Below, in pieces: positions 7,300 through 16,595 of a stretch of DNA of 64,000 nucleotides. The stretch is taken from NCBI RefSeq assembly GCF_016093275.1, contig NZ_JAEDAK010000006.1:62001-126000 (forward strand), in the 5' to 3' direction. The notes under the pieces were generated by a model. The model searched no databases. It was not told the origin of the DNA and worked only from the letters and a program-made list of their open reading frames with translations. Position numbers and translations under genes: made by a program. The DNA is from Inhella proteolytica (GTDB taxonomy: Bacteria > Pseudomonadota > Gammaproteobacteria > Burkholderiales > Burkholderiaceae_C). Positions within the stretch are counted from its first letter, which is position 1. Every line of letters starts with the position of its first letter.

Positions 7300-9441
7300 A
7301 TGCGCACCACCGAACTCCACGACGAACTCGAAGCCCTGTACCAGGCCCTGCTGGACAGCAGCCCGGGCTCGGTGGCGCGCGCCGGCCAGCGCGAGATGCT
7401 GCATGCCATCGGCGCGCAACTGGCGCAGGCCCGTTACGAGCCCGATCAGAGCGCGCGCATCTGCGTCGTCGAGGCCGGCACCGGCGTGGGCAAGACGCGC
7501 GCCTACCTGGCCGCGGCCATCACGCTGGCGCGGCGCGCCGGGGTCAAGGTGGTGGTCAGCACCTCCACCATCGCCCTGCAGGAGCAGGTGATGGGCAAGG
7601 ACCTGCCCGAGTTGGCCAAGGCCATGGAGGTGCCGCCCGTGGTGGCCCTGCTGAAGGGGCGCGGGCGCTACCTCTGCCCGGTCAAGCTGGACCTGGCCTG
7701 CAACGGCGAGCAGACGCCGATGGCGCTGGAAGAACCGAGCGATGCGGCCGCCGTGCAGCAGGCCCCGCTGGAGCGCTTCGAGGCCCTGAAGAAGCGCTGG
7801 GGCAGCGGCGCCTGGAACGGCGAGCGTGACAGCCTGGGCCCGGACGACCTGGCGCTCTGGGGCTATCTGGCCGCCGACCGCCATGCCTGCACCAGCCGCC
7901 ATTGCCCGCAGTTCCACGACTGCCCCTACTTCAACGCCAAGCGCGCCGCCAGCAAGGCCGACATCCTGGTGGCCAACCACGACCTGGTGCTGGCCAGCCT
8001 GCGCTCGGACTTGAGCAGCCTGCCCAGCGGCGAGCGCGCCATCTACATCTTTGACGAAGGCCACCACCTGCCCGCCACGGCGCTCTCGCACTTCGCCTGC
8101 GAAGCTTCCTTGAGCGAGCGGCGCTGGCTGCAGCGCCTGGACAAGGCCCTGGACCAGGCCGCGCGCTCGCTCAGCTACCCGCTCAACCTGGAAGGCTGCA
8201 CCAGCCTGCTGAACCAGGCCCTGGACGACTTGCTGCGCGGCGTGATGCAAAGCCTGGGCAACGAGGCCATCGGCCAGCTGCATGAGGCCGCCGAGGACCG
8301 CACACCGGGCAGTGGCGGCGGCCCCAGCACGCGCATCCGGTTTGAGCGCGGCGAGCTGCCGCCCGAGCTGCTGCCGCTCTGGCAGGCGGTGGGCGAACAG
8401 GCGCACCGCCTGCATGCCAGGGCTACCGAGTTCAGCGCCTGGCTGAAGCAGGAGCGCGCCGAGGACGAGGAGCTGGCGCCCTTGATCGCCCAGCATGTCA
8501 GCGAGATCGGCGCGCCCTTCAAGCGCCTGAATGATTTGCTGGAAACCGCCGAGCTGATGCTGGACCTGGGTGAGCCCCCGGCTGCCAAGTGGCTGGACTT
8601 CGGTGTCGGCGGCGGCTCGCTGCGCGTGGTGGCGCGCGCCTGCCCGCTGTTCGCCAGCGGCGTGCTGCGCCGCCACCTGTGGCCGCTGCTGCGCGGGGCG
8701 GTCATCACCTCCGCCACGCTGCGCGCGCTCGGCCGTTTTGACTACTTCCTGAAAGACAGCGGCCTGGCCGGAATGCCGAATGTGCAGGCACTCGAAGTGG
8801 CCAGCCCCTTCAACTACGCCACCCAGGGCGAGTTCACCGTCGTGCAGACGAAAGCCAGCCCCAAGCAGGCGAGCGAGCACACGGCGGAAGTGGCCCGGCT
8901 GCTGGCGCAGGACCTGAAGGCGGTGGAGCACGGCGCGCTGGTGCTGTGCTCCAGCTGGGTGCAGCTGCATGCCATCGTGGCCGCGCTGCCGGCCAGCCTG
9001 CGCGGCCAGCTGCATGTGCAGGGCGAATCCGCGCGCGAGCAGCTGCTGCGCGCGCACCGCGCGGCGGTGGAGCGCGGCGAGCGCAGCATCCTGGTGGGCC
9101 TGCAGAGCTTCGGCGAGGGCCTGGACCTGCCGGGCCAGCAGTGCGAATGGGTCTTCATGCCCAAGCTGCCTTTCCTGACTCCTGACGACCCGGTGCAGGA
9201 AGCGCGCGCCGAATGGCTGGAGGCCAAGGGCCGCAGCAGCTTCAACGAACTGGTGGTGCCCGCCACCGGCGTGCGCCTGAACCAGTGGGCCGGCCGCGGC
9301 ATCCGCAGCGAGCAGGACCATGCCCACATCGTCTGCTACGACGGCCGCCTGGCCAGCACGCCGTTTGGGCGGCAGTTGCTGGCGGGGCTGCCGGGCTTCA
9401 CGAAGAAGCTGCGGCGGGATGGGGTCGAGACCCCGCTCTGA
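7300..9441 (+). CDS. dinG: DinG-family ATP-dependent DNA helicase with iron-sulphur cluster
   Basis: The start at 7300 gives 713 residues beginning MRTTELHDEL; earlier in-frame starts would add Arg-rich sequence unlike the family. Walker A is EAGTGVGKT (58-66). Cys126, Cys197, Cys202 and Cys208 fit the four ligands of the XPD/DinG iron-sulphur domain. Motif II reads DEGH (252-255) in place of the usual DEAH. Helicase motifs V-VI lie near FGEGLDLPG and QWAGRGIRSE. DinG is a 5'-3' superfamily-2 helicase that resolves R-loops and G-quadruplexes during replication and repair. A GACAAT box lies about 10 bases before the ATG. The stop abuts that of the convergent gene, forming TGATCA. Confidence 0.9.
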   Translation: MRTTELHDELEALYQALLDSSPGSVARAGQREMLHAIGAQLAQARYEPDQSARICVVEAGTGVGKTRAYLAAAITLARRAGVKVVVSTSTIALQEQVMGKDLPELAKAMEVPPVVALLKGRGRYLCPVKLDLACNGEQTPMALEEPSDAAAVQQAPLERFEALKKRWGSGAWNGERDSLGPDDLALWGYLAADRHACTSRHCPQFHDCPYFNAKRAASKADILVANHDLVLASLRSDLSSLPSGERAIYIFDEGHHLPATALSHFACEASLSERRWLQRLDKALDQAARSLSYPLNLEGCTSLLNQALDDLLRGVMQSLGNEAIGQLHEAAEDRTPGSGGGPSTRIRFERGELPPELLPLWQAVGEQAHRLHARATEFSAWLKQERAEDEELAPLIAQHVSEIGAPFKRLNDLLETAELMLDLGEPPAAKWLDFGVGGGSLRVVARACPLFASGVLRRHLWPLLRGAVITSATLRALGRFDYFLKDSGLAGMPNVQALEVASPFNYATQGEFTVVQTKASPKQASEHTAEVARLLAQDLKAVEHGALVLCSSWVQLHAIVAALPASLRGQLHVQGESAREQLLRAHRAAVERGERSILVGLQSFGEGLDLPGQQCEWVFMPKLPFLTPDDPVQEARAEWLEAKGRSSFNELVVPATGVRLNQWAGRGIRSEQDHAHIVCYDGRLASTPFGRQLLAGLPGFTKKLRRDGVETPL

Positions 9442-9888
9442 TCAGGGCTGCGGCGTCTCCAGCTCCCCCGGGCGGGACACCGGGTTGTCCGCCACCGTCT
9501 GCAGGTAGTTCAGCCGCGACTCGCGGTGCGCGGCGCGGCGGCGGTCCACTTCGCAATGCACCTCGTAGTCGGGCTGCGCCTGGCGCAGCACGGGCGGCCA
9601 ATCCCACACGCGTTCCTGCAGCATGCGCACGGTGGCGGTGGGCAGGGTGCCGAGCACCAGACGGCCGCAGTCGATCTTGGCCAGATCGGCGAACCGGCGG
9701 ATGCCGCGCGGGCGGCAGCTGACCCAGACCCACAGACAGTCCGGCTCGACCCGCACGCGGTGCAGGGTGCAGGTGCTGCGCTGGGCCACCTGCAGCAGCA
9801 GGGCTTCCAGCTGGGGCTGCTGGCGGGCGTCCAGCAGGCGGCGGCAGCGCCGGGTGATCAGCGCCAGGGTCCAGTGTTCGAGGTCCAT
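9442..9888 (-). CDS. conserved-looking cytoplasmic protein of unknown function
   Basis: From the ATG at 9888 (preceded by GAGAAG five bases upstream) the product is 148 residues; a longer TTG-started form is less likely. It is Arg/Leu-rich, with a leading helical region, a central stretch of alternating hydrophobic residues around VEPDCLWVWVSCRP and a charged Arg-rich tail. No signal peptide or membrane helix is visible. I do not recognise the family. Its stop abuts dinG's stop tail to tail. Confidence 0.5.
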   Translation of the reverse strand: MDLEHWTLALITRRCRRLLDARQQPQLEALLLQVAQRSTCTLHRVRVEPDCLWVWVSCRPRGIRRFADLAKIDCGRLVLGTLPTATVRMLQERVWDWPPVLRQAQPDYEVHCEVDRRRAAHRESRLNYLQTVADNPVSRPGELETPQP

Positions 9889-9908
9889 CTTTTTCTTCTC
9901 AGTCAACG

Positions 9909-9929
9909 GGCACGGCGAGGGGCCGTGCC
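9909..9929. other. hairpin in the 9889-10130 intergenic region
   Basis: GGCACGGC (9909-9916) and GCCGTGCC (9922-9929) form a perfect 8-bp stem with a 5-base loop just upstream of the minus-strand gene's start. No T-run follows on either strand. The remainder of 9930-10063 holds no gene I can support. Confidence 0.4.
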
Positions 9930-10063
9930 TCCCGATCAGGCAATGGTGCTGCGCGGCCTGCGCGCTGTCTGTGACGTGAGACGAGTTGCGGCTTTTGTGG
10001 GGTGAGCGGCAAAGGCGCGGGGGCGAAACGCGCGGCAGCGCGCGCGCCGCCGGCGCGCAAAAC

Positions 10064-10097
10064 CTGCCAGCCCGCTGGCAGACCCGCTGCCTAGATT
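10064..10097 (+). promoter_or_regulatory. candidate operator and -10 box for the VOC gene
   Basis: A perfect dyad, CTGCCAG-CCCG-CTGGCAG (10064-10081), lies just upstream of a TAGATT -10-like hexamer (10092-10097) and 33 bases before the ATG at 10131. The dyad would overlap the -35 region, the usual place for a repressor site. No cognate regulator is assigned. Confidence 0.35.
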
Positions 10098-10130
10098 GAG
10101 GCCCTCTTCTTCACCGTTCAAGGAACGACC

Positions 10131-10490
10131 ATGTTTGACCATCTGGGACTGCGCGTGCGCGACCTCGGGCAAGCCACCCGCTTCTATGCCGAGACCCTGG
10201 CGCCGCTGGGCTACGGCCTGCAATCCGAGGGCGAGGGCTATGCCGGCTTCGGGCCGGCCGGCGCCCCTGAGCTCTGGCTGTATGCGCAGCCGCAGGGCGC
10301 CGTCACCGAGGCGCATGTCGCCTTCAAGGCGCCGAACCGCCAGTCCGTGCACGAGTTCCATGCGCGCGGGCTGGCGAACGGCGCGCGCTGCAACGGCGCC
10401 CCGGGGCCGCGCCCGGACTACAGCGAGACCTACTACGCCGCCTTCTTGATCGACGCCGATGGCAACAACATCGAAGCCGTGTGTTGTTGA
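10131..10490 (+). CDS. VOC (glyoxalase/bleomycin-resistance fold) family protein
   Basis: The 119-residue product is a single vicinal-oxygen-chelate domain: it opens with MFDHLGLRVRD (metal-ligand His at residue 4), has a helix RFYAETLAPLGY, a central strand GAPELWLY and ends with DADGNNIEAVC, where the Glu is the usual final metal ligand. Such proteins are metal-dependent lyases, isomerases, dioxygenases or resistance proteins; nothing here specifies the substrate. It is preceded by a short GGAA ribosome-binding site and a candidate operator. Confidence 0.85.
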   Translation: MFDHLGLRVRDLGQATRFYAETLAPLGYGLQSEGEGYAGFGPAGAPELWLYAQPQGAVTEAHVAFKAPNRQSVHEFHARGLANGARCNGAPGPRPDYSETYYAAFLIDADGNNIEAVCC

Positions 10491-10505
10491 CCCCCCCCAG
10501 GGGGC

Positions 10506-10542
10506 GCCGCCAGCGGCCCGGCAAAGCCGGCTCCGCGGCGGC
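10506..10542. terminator. bidirectional hairpin between VOC and WYL regulator genes
   Basis: GCCGCC (10506-10511) pairs with GGCGGC (10537-10542), and an inner CCGGC-AAA-GCCGG stem (10518-10530) sits inside. The nested structure fills the spacer between two convergent genes and follows a run of eight C bases. There is no U-tract, so termination is inferred only from position. Confidence 0.4.
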
Positions 10543-10555
10543 ACTTGGTCAGGGT

Positions 10556-11572
10556 TCAGCCGCTTTGCTGGGATTGCGCGTGTGCGATCAAGGCCTGGCG
10601 CATGGGCTCGATCCACTCCGCCGGTGCGAGCAGTCGCGCCGGGGCGCCCAGCCAGGCCAGCAGCTCGCGCACGCGTTCGAACTCGTTCTCACCCCAGCAG
10701 AACTCGAACTGGCCGTCGGGCAAGGGGCGCAGCTCGGCGCTGCCGAAGAACCAGTCGCGGCCCAGGCGTTCGGCCTGGGCGGCGCTGATCAGCAGGCGCA
10801 CCGGCGAGGTCTCGATCCAGCGCTGCATGGCCTCGCGCAGCCAGGGGCGTTGCTGCGCGGGGCGCCAGGGCGGCAGGCGGTCCAGCGCCAGGCGCTCGCC
10901 GGGCTGGCAATGGCGCACGCGGTCGGCGCGCAGGTGGCGCGGGCGCTCCAACTGGCCGCTGGGGTAGGCCACCAGGTACCAGAGCCCGCGGTCCAGCAGC
11001 AGGCCGGCGGGGTCGTAGTCGCGCGTCTCCGCGCCGTCGCGGTAGGGCGAGTGGTAGTCGATGCGCAGGCGCCGCCCTTCGAGCAGGGCCTCGACGAAGG
11101 TCTGCACCACCGCGCCGACCTGGCCGGCCGGGGCGGGCGAGGGGCGCTCGGGGTGGAAGCAGTCCTGCGCCAGCGGCTCCACGCGCAGCCAGCGCTGCGG
11201 CTGCTGCAGCAGCTCGGGCCGCGCCACGCGCGCGGCATTGGCGATCTTGCGTGCCGCGGTGTCCAGCGCGGCCGCAAAGGGTTGCGTGGGCAGGGTGCGC
11301 AACTGCTCGATGGCGAGCGTCAGCGCCAGGGTCTCGCTGCGCGTGAGCGCCAGCGGCGCCATCCGAAAGCCCGGCATCAGGCACAGGCCGCCGCCGCGGC
11401 CGGGCTCGCTGACCACGGGCACGCCGGCGTCCTGCAGGCGCTTCACATCGCGGTAGACGGTGCGCAGCGACACCCCCAGGCGCTGTGCCAGTTCGGGCGC
11501 GCTGACGGGCTTGTCCTCGTCCAGCGCCAGCACCAGGCCGAGCAGGCGATCGAGCGCGACGGGGGCCTGCAT
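10556..11572 (-). CDS. YafY-type HTH/WYL-domain transcriptional regulator
   Basis: The 338-residue product has an N-terminal DeoR-like helix-turn-helix (about residues 20-60, with the recognition segment SLRTVYRDVKRLQDAG) followed by a WYL domain whose signature is seen as GLWYLVAYPSGQLE (about 195-208) and a C-terminal WCX-like extension. WYL domains bind ligands or nucleic acids and control DNA damage or phage-defence genes in some bacteria, and small metabolic operons in others. The gene is the last of a three-gene minus-strand cluster with an acetyltransferase (10 bases upstream) and a small conserved protein, so local autoregulation is plausible. Confidence 0.85.
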   Translation of the reverse strand: MQAPVALDRLLGLVLALDEDKPVSAPELAQRLGVSLRTVYRDVKRLQDAGVPVVSEPGRGGGLCLMPGFRMAPLALTRSETLALTLAIEQLRTLPTQPFAAALDTAARKIANAARVARPELLQQPQRWLRVEPLAQDCFHPERPSPAPAGQVGAVVQTFVEALLEGRRLRIDYHSPYRDGAETRDYDPAGLLLDRGLWYLVAYPSGQLERPRHLRADRVRHCQPGERLALDRLPPWRPAQQRPWLREAMQRWIETSPVRLLISAAQAERLGRDWFFGSAELRPLPDGQFEFCWGENEFERVRELLAWLGAPARLLAPAEWIEPMRQALIAHAQSQQSG

Positions 11573-11582
11573 GGGGCGGGCG

Positions 11583-12146
11583 TCAGGGGCTGGCGTAGAT
11601 GGGGCGTGTGCCGTGCGGATTGGGCTCGCGGCGGAAGCCCGCGGCCTCGAAGGGCGCCGGGGTGCCGGTCCACAGGAACACCGGCGCGGCCTGGGCGCTG
11701 CGTGGCTCGACCGGATAGCCCTCGACGCGCTGTGCGCCCTGCGCCAGTGCCCAGTCGCGCGCGGCGGCGATCAGCCCTGCGGCCAGGCCCTGGCGGCGCA
11801 GCGCGGAGGCGACGAACAGGCAGCTGATGCACCAGACGCCGGCTTCGCCCGGCGTGAGACGCAGCACGCGGGAGGTCTTGAAGTAGCTGAACTGCCCGCG
11901 CGGCGCCACCGACACCCAGCCCACCGGCCGCTCGCCCTGATAGCCCAGCAACCCGATCGGCTCGCCGCGTTCCCACAGTGCCTGCAGCGCGGCGCGGTTG
12001 CCCGCGCCCTTGCCGGCTTCAAAGTCCTTGCGCGTACGCCGCCACACCATGCACCAGCAGCCGCCGCAGGCACCGCGCGCGCCGAACAGGGCTTCCAAAT
12101 CGGCCCAGGGCGCCTGCGCCGCCGGCACGGAGCGCAGCTCAGACAT
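11583..12146 (-). CDS. GNAT-family N-acetyltransferase
   Basis: The 187-residue protein shows the GNAT core: GYQGERPVGWVSVAP as strand beta-4, followed by WCISCLFVASALRRQGLAAGL, which carries the acetyl-CoA pyrophosphate loop (R-R-Q-G-L-A). A Cys-rich N-terminus (CGGCWCMVWRRTRKDF) precedes it, a feature of a distinct GNAT subgroup. The substrate is unknown. The start overlaps the end of the upstream small protein gene by 8 bases, and the WYL regulator follows after 10 bases. Confidence 0.8.
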   Translation of the reverse strand: MSELRSVPAAQAPWADLEALFGARGACGGCWCMVWRRTRKDFEAGKGAGNRAALQALWERGEPIGLLGYQGERPVGWVSVAPRGQFSYFKTSRVLRLTPGEAGVWCISCLFVASALRRQGLAAGLIAAARDWALAQGAQRVEGYPVEPRSAQAAPVFLWTGTPAPFEAAGFRREPNPHGTRPIYASP

Positions 12147-12501
12147 GGCCCTGCTCCCGGTAGCTCTGCAGCCCGGCCGCGGTGAGCTGCGCCAGTTCTC
12201 CGAACAGCTCAGGTTCCACGCGCTTGAAGTTGAAGCAGCTCTTGCCCTGCATGCGCTGGCGCAGGCCGGGGCTGATGCCTTCCAGCAGCGCCGGCCTCAC
12301 GTACACCGGCATCAGGTAGTAGCTGACGTAGTGCTTCTTGATCTGCGCCGAGCCGAAGAACAGCGGCTGCCCGTTGGGCATCACGTGGTCGGTGTCGAGG
12401 TAGTAGCAGTCCGGCGTGTCGGTGCGCAGCACCAGGCCGGCGGCCTGGGCGCGCAGCAGTTCGCGCAGCGCGGCGAAGGGGGCGTGCAGGTCGGCGGGCA
12501 T
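12139..12501 (-). CDS. small DUF1801/YdhG-like protein
   Basis: The 120-residue product contains the pattern KKHYVSYYLMPVY at about residues 55-67 and RMQGKSCFNFK at about 83-93, resembling the YdhG/DUF1801 superfamily of small cytoplasmic proteins with no established activity. It opens the GNAT-WYL operon, with its 3' end overlapping the GNAT start by 8 bases. The family assignment is tentative. Confidence 0.5.
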   Translation of the reverse strand: MPADLHAPFAALRELLRAQAAGLVLRTDTPDCYYLDTDHVMPNGQPLFFGSAQIKKHYVSYYLMPVYVRPALLEGISPGLRQRMQGKSCFNFKRVEPELFGELAQLTAAGLQSYREQGHV

Positions 12502-12565
12502 GGTGGCAGTCTAGGCAGGGCGGCTGCCAGCGGGGTGGCAGGGTTGGTGCGCCCGCCCCGCGACC

Positions 12566-14317
12566 TCAGATGCGGCCGGGCTCCGGCCCGCGCGCCGGCC
12601 CGAACCAGGCGCGCTGCAGCGCCGCGCGGGTGCTGCGCGCGCTGGCGGCATCGCCCTTGCGTTCGTACACGGCCTGCAGGCCGGCCAGCGCCCAGCCGTT
12701 GTTGCGCACCCGCGCCAGGGCCTCGCGCAGCGCGGCCTCGGCTTCGTCCAGCCGGCCCTGGCGCAGGCGCAGCGCGCCCAGGGATTGGCGCACCGGGTAG
12801 TACCAGTAGGGCGGCTCCATATAGGCCAGGCCGTCTTCGATGGCGATGGCGGCCTCGTAGGCCAGGGCGGCGGCGTCCAGCTCGCCGCGGGCCTCGGCCA
12901 GGCGCGCGGCGCTGACCCAGCGTGCCGTCTGCACCACCGCCAGGGCCGGCACGCCCCAGGCCTCGAAGGGCTTGAAGTCGGCCTCGCGCTCCAGGCGGGC
13001 CAGGGCCTCGACTTCCTGCTGCGCCTCGTCCAGCCGGCCCAGGCGCGCCAGCGCCAGGGTGCGCGCGTGGCGGTGCATGGCCTGCAGCAGCACCAGCTCG
13101 GGTGGCGGTGCGGGCAGGGCCAGCACGGTTTCGGGGCGGCTGAAGAGCGCGTGCACGCCAAAGGGCGCGGCCTTCAGGGGCTGCAGCGCCGCCACGGCAC
13201 GCACGGTGTCCAGCGGCAGCGCGGCGTCCAGTTTGGCCGCCGCCTGCAGCGCGCTCGGGCCATCGCCGCCCAGTTGGGCGGCCACCATCAGGAAGTGGAT
13301 GTTGTGCGGGTAGTAGGCCGAGCGGTACATCGCGTCCGAGGGCGAGGTCTTGAAGTAGGCCTCGTCCGCCGCAATGGCCTGCTGGTTGGCGCGCAGCGCG
13401 TCGCGGTACAGGCCGACGCGGTAATAGATGTGCGCCGGCATGTGCACCATGTGACCGGCACCGGGCATCAGTGCGGCCAGGCGGCGCGCTGGCTTCAGCG
13501 CGCGCTCGGGCCGGTTCGAGGCCTCGACCGCGTGGATGTAGAGGTGGATGGCGCCCGGGTGGCTGGGGCTGCGCTTCAGCACCGTCTCCAGCGCCTGCAC
13601 GATGGCGGCGGCGCGCCCCTTGGGTTCGGCGCCGCCGACCTGCCAGTAGTCCCAGGCCTGGGTGTTCATGGCGGCCTCGGCGGCCAGCACCTGCAGCAGG
13701 TCCTCGCGCGGGTGCTGGGCCGCCAGGGCCTGCAGGGCGTCGGCGAAGGCGGCGTCCAGGCTGGCCCGCTCGGCCGCCGGGTCGGCGCTGTAGCGCTTCT
13801 CCAGCGCCTCGATCAGGCCGCGCTGCAGCGGCGGCAGACCGGTCTTCAGCGCCGCCGCTCGCCCCAGCGCGGCCAGGGCCGGGGTCTGCGCCTCGGGGGC
13901 CATCGGGGCGTTGATGTTCGGGCCCAGCACCCAGGCCTCGCCCCAGTGGCAGAGCGCGCAGCCCGGGTCCAGGCGCTGCGCGGCCTGGAAGGCGCGCTGC
14001 GCCTCGGCATGGTTGAAGGCGAAGGCCAGGCGCAGGCCCTGGTCGAAGTAGGCCTGCGCCTGCGGGCGGCCGCGGCCGAGCGGGACGCTCAGCGTGCCCA
14101 GATTGCGGTACAGCGGCACCGGGCCGGGCGCCGCCTGCCCGGGCTGGGGCGGGAAGGGGCTGGTTTCGGGCTTGCCCAGGGCCGCCAGGCGCAGGGCCTG
14201 CGGGGGCGGGCCGCAGCGCGCGCTGCCGGGGTCGAAGAGCGGGTCGAACTGTGGGGCGGGGGCTTGCCCGGGCCCCAGTGCGGCCAGGGCCACCAGCATC
14301 AGCAAACCGGTCTTCAT
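12566..14317 (-). CDS. secreted tetratricopeptide-repeat protein
   Basis: From the ATG at 14317 (MKTGLLMLVAL, a short signal peptide) the product is 583 residues; a longer form adds a polar N-terminus. The mature protein has TPR-like helices from about residue 85 onward, including FNHAEAQRAFQAAQRLDPG followed by ALCHWGEAWVLG, and a C-terminal set of repeats with the pattern LDEAEAALREAL. The segments HMPAHIYYRVG and YYPHNIHFLM are histidine- and tyrosine-rich and recur in TPR proteins of this type. It probably acts as a periplasmic protein-interaction scaffold; no partner is indicated. The C-terminal quarter is very rich in Arg and Ala. Confidence 0.7.
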   Translation of the reverse strand: MKTGLLMLVALAALGPGQAPAPQFDPLFDPGSARCGPPPQALRLAALGKPETSPFPPQPGQAAPGPVPLYRNLGTLSVPLGRGRPQAQAYFDQGLRLAFAFNHAEAQRAFQAAQRLDPGCALCHWGEAWVLGPNINAPMAPEAQTPALAALGRAAALKTGLPPLQRGLIEALEKRYSADPAAERASLDAAFADALQALAAQHPREDLLQVLAAEAAMNTQAWDYWQVGGAEPKGRAAAIVQALETVLKRSPSHPGAIHLYIHAVEASNRPERALKPARRLAALMPGAGHMVHMPAHIYYRVGLYRDALRANQQAIAADEAYFKTSPSDAMYRSAYYPHNIHFLMVAAQLGGDGPSALQAAAKLDAALPLDTVRAVAALQPLKAAPFGVHALFSRPETVLALPAPPPELVLLQAMHRHARTLALARLGRLDEAQQEVEALARLEREADFKPFEAWGVPALAVVQTARWVSAARLAEARGELDAAALAYEAAIAIEDGLAYMEPPYWYYPVRQSLGALRLRQGRLDEAEAALREALARVRNNGWALAGLQAVYERKGDAASARSTRAALQRAWFGPARGPEPGRI

Positions 14318-14387
14318 GGCGCCCCCTGCGGCGTGGGAAAGGGCCGACTCTGGCACCGCAGCCCGGGCGCCGCAAGCGCCCAGGGCC

Positions 14388-15545
14388 TCAGCGCCAGCCG
14401 AACATCAGCTGCCGCGCCAGCGCCCCGCGCAGCGGCGGCAGGGCCTGCAGCAGGCGCAGGCCGGCCTCGCGCGCCAGGCCCAGGGCCGCGCCCTCGCCGG
14501 TGAACACGCGCGCCAGGCCGTCGGTGGTGCCCAGCAGCGCCAGGCGGTCGGGCTGGCGCTGGCGCTCGAAGCGCGCCAGCGCGGCGTCGAGCGAGCCGCC
14601 ATCGCGCAGGCAGCTCACCAGCTGGTGGGCATCGCGCAGGCCCAGGTTCAGGCCCTGGCCGGCCACCGGGTGCAGGGCCTGCGCCGCGTTGCCGATGCGC
14701 AGCAGGCGCCCTTGCACCAGGCGCGGCTGGGCGTTCAGGCCGAGCGGGAAGGGCTTGAGCGCGCCCTCGATGCCCTGCACCGCCTGGGCGCAGGCCGGCA
14801 GCAGGGCGCGCAGGCGGGCCTCGCTCAGCTGCTGCGGGGCTTCGTCGGCCGCGGTGCACCAGACCAGCGAGGCGCGCCGCCCGGCGGCGTCGTCCGGCAG
14901 TGGCAGCACCGCCAGCGGGCCCTGGCGCGTGAAGCGCTCCACCGCCAGGCCGCGCGGCCAGCTGGTCGCCAGGCGCAGCGTGCCAATCCAGGCCGTCTGG
15001 CCGTAATCGCGCCGCCAGGGGCGCGGCGCCTGCTCGGTGAACAGGCCGCCCTCGGCCAGCACCACCAGGTCGAAGGCCTCGGCCACGCCGGCATCCAGTT
15101 CGATGCGGCCATCGGCCAGGGTCTTCAGCTCCGTCACCTTCTGGCCGCCGCGGCTGGCCAGGCGTGGTGAGGAAAGCCCCAGCCAGGCCTGCTCCAGCGG
15201 CTGCAGCACATCGCCGTACGGCAGCACGGCGCCCAGCAGGGGCTGGCCGAGCTCGGCGGCGCGCAGGCGCAGGTCGGTGCGGCCCGGCGCCACCTGGCTG
15301 ACGGAGACCTCCAGGATCGGCTCGGCGCGCGCCGGCTCCCAGGCACCCAGGCGCTGCAGCTGCTGAACGCTGCCCAGGTTCAGCGCCAGCACGCGCGCGT
15401 CGGCGCTGCGCTGGCCGTCCAGTGCGCGGGCGTCGAAGAGCTGCAGCTCGCACCCCGGCAGGGCGCGCGCGGCCTGCAGCGCGAAGGCCAGGCCCACCGG
15501 GCCGGCGCCCACCACAGCGATTCGGAAGGACTTGTGCGGGTTCAT
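14388..15545 (-). CDS. UbiH/UbiF/VisC/COQ6-family FAD-dependent hydroxylase
   Basis: The 385-residue protein has the flavin dinucleotide-binding motif [10 protein letters not shown] at 13-22 and the family's second FAD motif [21 protein letters not shown] at about 290-310, diagnostic of aromatic-ring hydroxylases acting on ubiquinone precursors. Which ring position it hydroxylates cannot be told from sequence alone. It diverges from an aldo/keto reductase with only 59 bases between starts. Confidence 0.85.
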   Translation of the reverse strand: MNPHKSFRIAVVGAGPVGLAFALQAARALPGCELQLFDARALDGQRSADARVLALNLGSVQQLQRLGAWEPARAEPILEVSVSQVAPGRTDLRLRAAELGQPLLGAVLPYGDVLQPLEQAWLGLSSPRLASRGGQKVTELKTLADGRIELDAGVAEAFDLVVLAEGGLFTEQAPRPWRRDYGQTAWIGTLRLATSWPRGLAVERFTRQGPLAVLPLPDDAAGRRASLVWCTAADEAPQQLSEARLRALLPACAQAVQGIEGALKPFPLGLNAQPRLVQGRLLRIGNAAQALHPVAGQGLNLGLRDAHQLVSCLRDGGSLDAALARFERQRQPDRLALLGTTDGLARVFTGEGAALGLAREAGLRLLQALPPLRGALARQLMFGWR

Positions 15546-15604
15546 CGGCGCGAATCGTACGGACTGGCTATCGTGCGGCCCTTGTCTTCGTTCCCCGCCT
15601 GACC

Positions 15605-16579
15605 ATGCACTACAACCGTCTGGGCCGCTCCGGCCTCAAGGTCTCGGCCCTTTCGCTGGGCTCCTGGATCACGTATCACAACCAGGTCGACACGAACTCC
15701 GCCGTCGAACTGATGGCCGCCGCCTTCGATGCAGGCGTGAACTTCTTCGACAACGCCGAGGTCTACGCCAAGGGCCAGAGCGAGGTGGTGATGGGCGAGG
15801 CGCTCAAGAAGCTCGCCTGGCCGCGCCTGAACTACATCGTCAGCACCAAGTTCTTCTGGGGCCTGGAGCGCGAGGGCAACACCATCAACCGCATGGACAC
15901 GCTGAACCGCAAGTACCTGATGCAGGCGCTCGACGGTTCCTTGAAGCGCATGCAGCTCGATTTCATCGATCTCATCTACTGCCACCGCCCCGACCCGCAC
16001 ACCCCGATCGAGGAGACCGTGTGGGCCATGCACAACCTGATCGAGCAGGGCAAGGCGCTGTACTGGGGCACCAGTGAGTGGCCGGCCGATGCGATCCGCG
16101 CCGCCTACGAGATCGCCGAGCGCCACCACCTGCACAAGCCGCTGATGGAGCAGCCGCAGTACCACCTGCTGCATCGCAAGCGCGTGGAGCAGGAGTACGC
16201 CCGCCTGTACGACGAGATCGGCCTGGGCCTGACGACCTGGAGCCCGTTGGCTTCGGGCCTGCTGACCGGCAAGTACCGTCAGGGCGTGCCGGCCGGCAGC
16301 CGCGGTGACAGCCAGGCCTGGCTGCGCGACCAGCTGGTGGACCCGGCCCGCAATGCCGTGGTGGCGCAGCTGGAGCCCATCGCCGCCGAGCTGGGCGGCA
16401 GCCTGGCGCAGCTGGCCGTGGCCTGGCTGACTAAAAATGAGCGCGTCTCCACCGTCATCCTGGGCGCCAGCAAGCGCAGCCAGCTGGACGACAACCTCGG
16501 CGCGCTGGCGCTGCGCGACAAGCTCACCCCTGAGGTGATGGCGCGCATCGACGAGATCTGCCTGCCGCACGCGCAGTAA
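15605..16579 (+). CDS. aldo/keto reductase, KCNAB/YghZ-like
   Basis: The 324-residue protein is a complete TIM-barrel AKR: it starts [14 protein letters not shown], with Asp/Tyr in [10 protein letters not shown], Lys in STKFFWG and His in [11 protein letters not shown] forming the catalytic tetrad, and NADPH-binding GTSEW and [11 protein letters not shown] segments. It is closest to the voltage-gated potassium channel beta-subunit-like group (AKR6/14), which reduces aldehydes such as methylglyoxal. The start is the ATG at 15605; the longer in-frame upstream extension is Arg-rich and overlaps the divergent gene. Confidence 0.9.
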   Translation: MHYNRLGRSGLKVSALSLGSWITYHNQVDTNSAVELMAAAFDAGVNFFDNAEVYAKGQSEVVMGEALKKLAWPRLNYIVSTKFFWGLEREGNTINRMDTLNRKYLMQALDGSLKRMQLDFIDLIYCHRPDPHTPIEETVWAMHNLIEQGKALYWGTSEWPADAIRAAYEIAERHHLHKPLMEQPQYHLLHRKRVEQEYARLYDEIGLGLTTWSPLASGLLTGKYRQGVPAGSRGDSQAWLRDQLVDPARNAVVAQLEPIAAELGGSLAQLAVAWLTKNERVSTVILGASKRSQLDDNLGALALRDKLTPEVMARIDEICLPHAQ

Positions 16580-16595
16580 GCGCCTCGGGCCGGGC

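Noticed and set aside
14366-14384. GGGCGC/GCGCCC hairpin between the TPR and UbiH-family genes
   Set aside because: The stem is short and lacks a T-run in either direction, so calling it a terminator is not supported.
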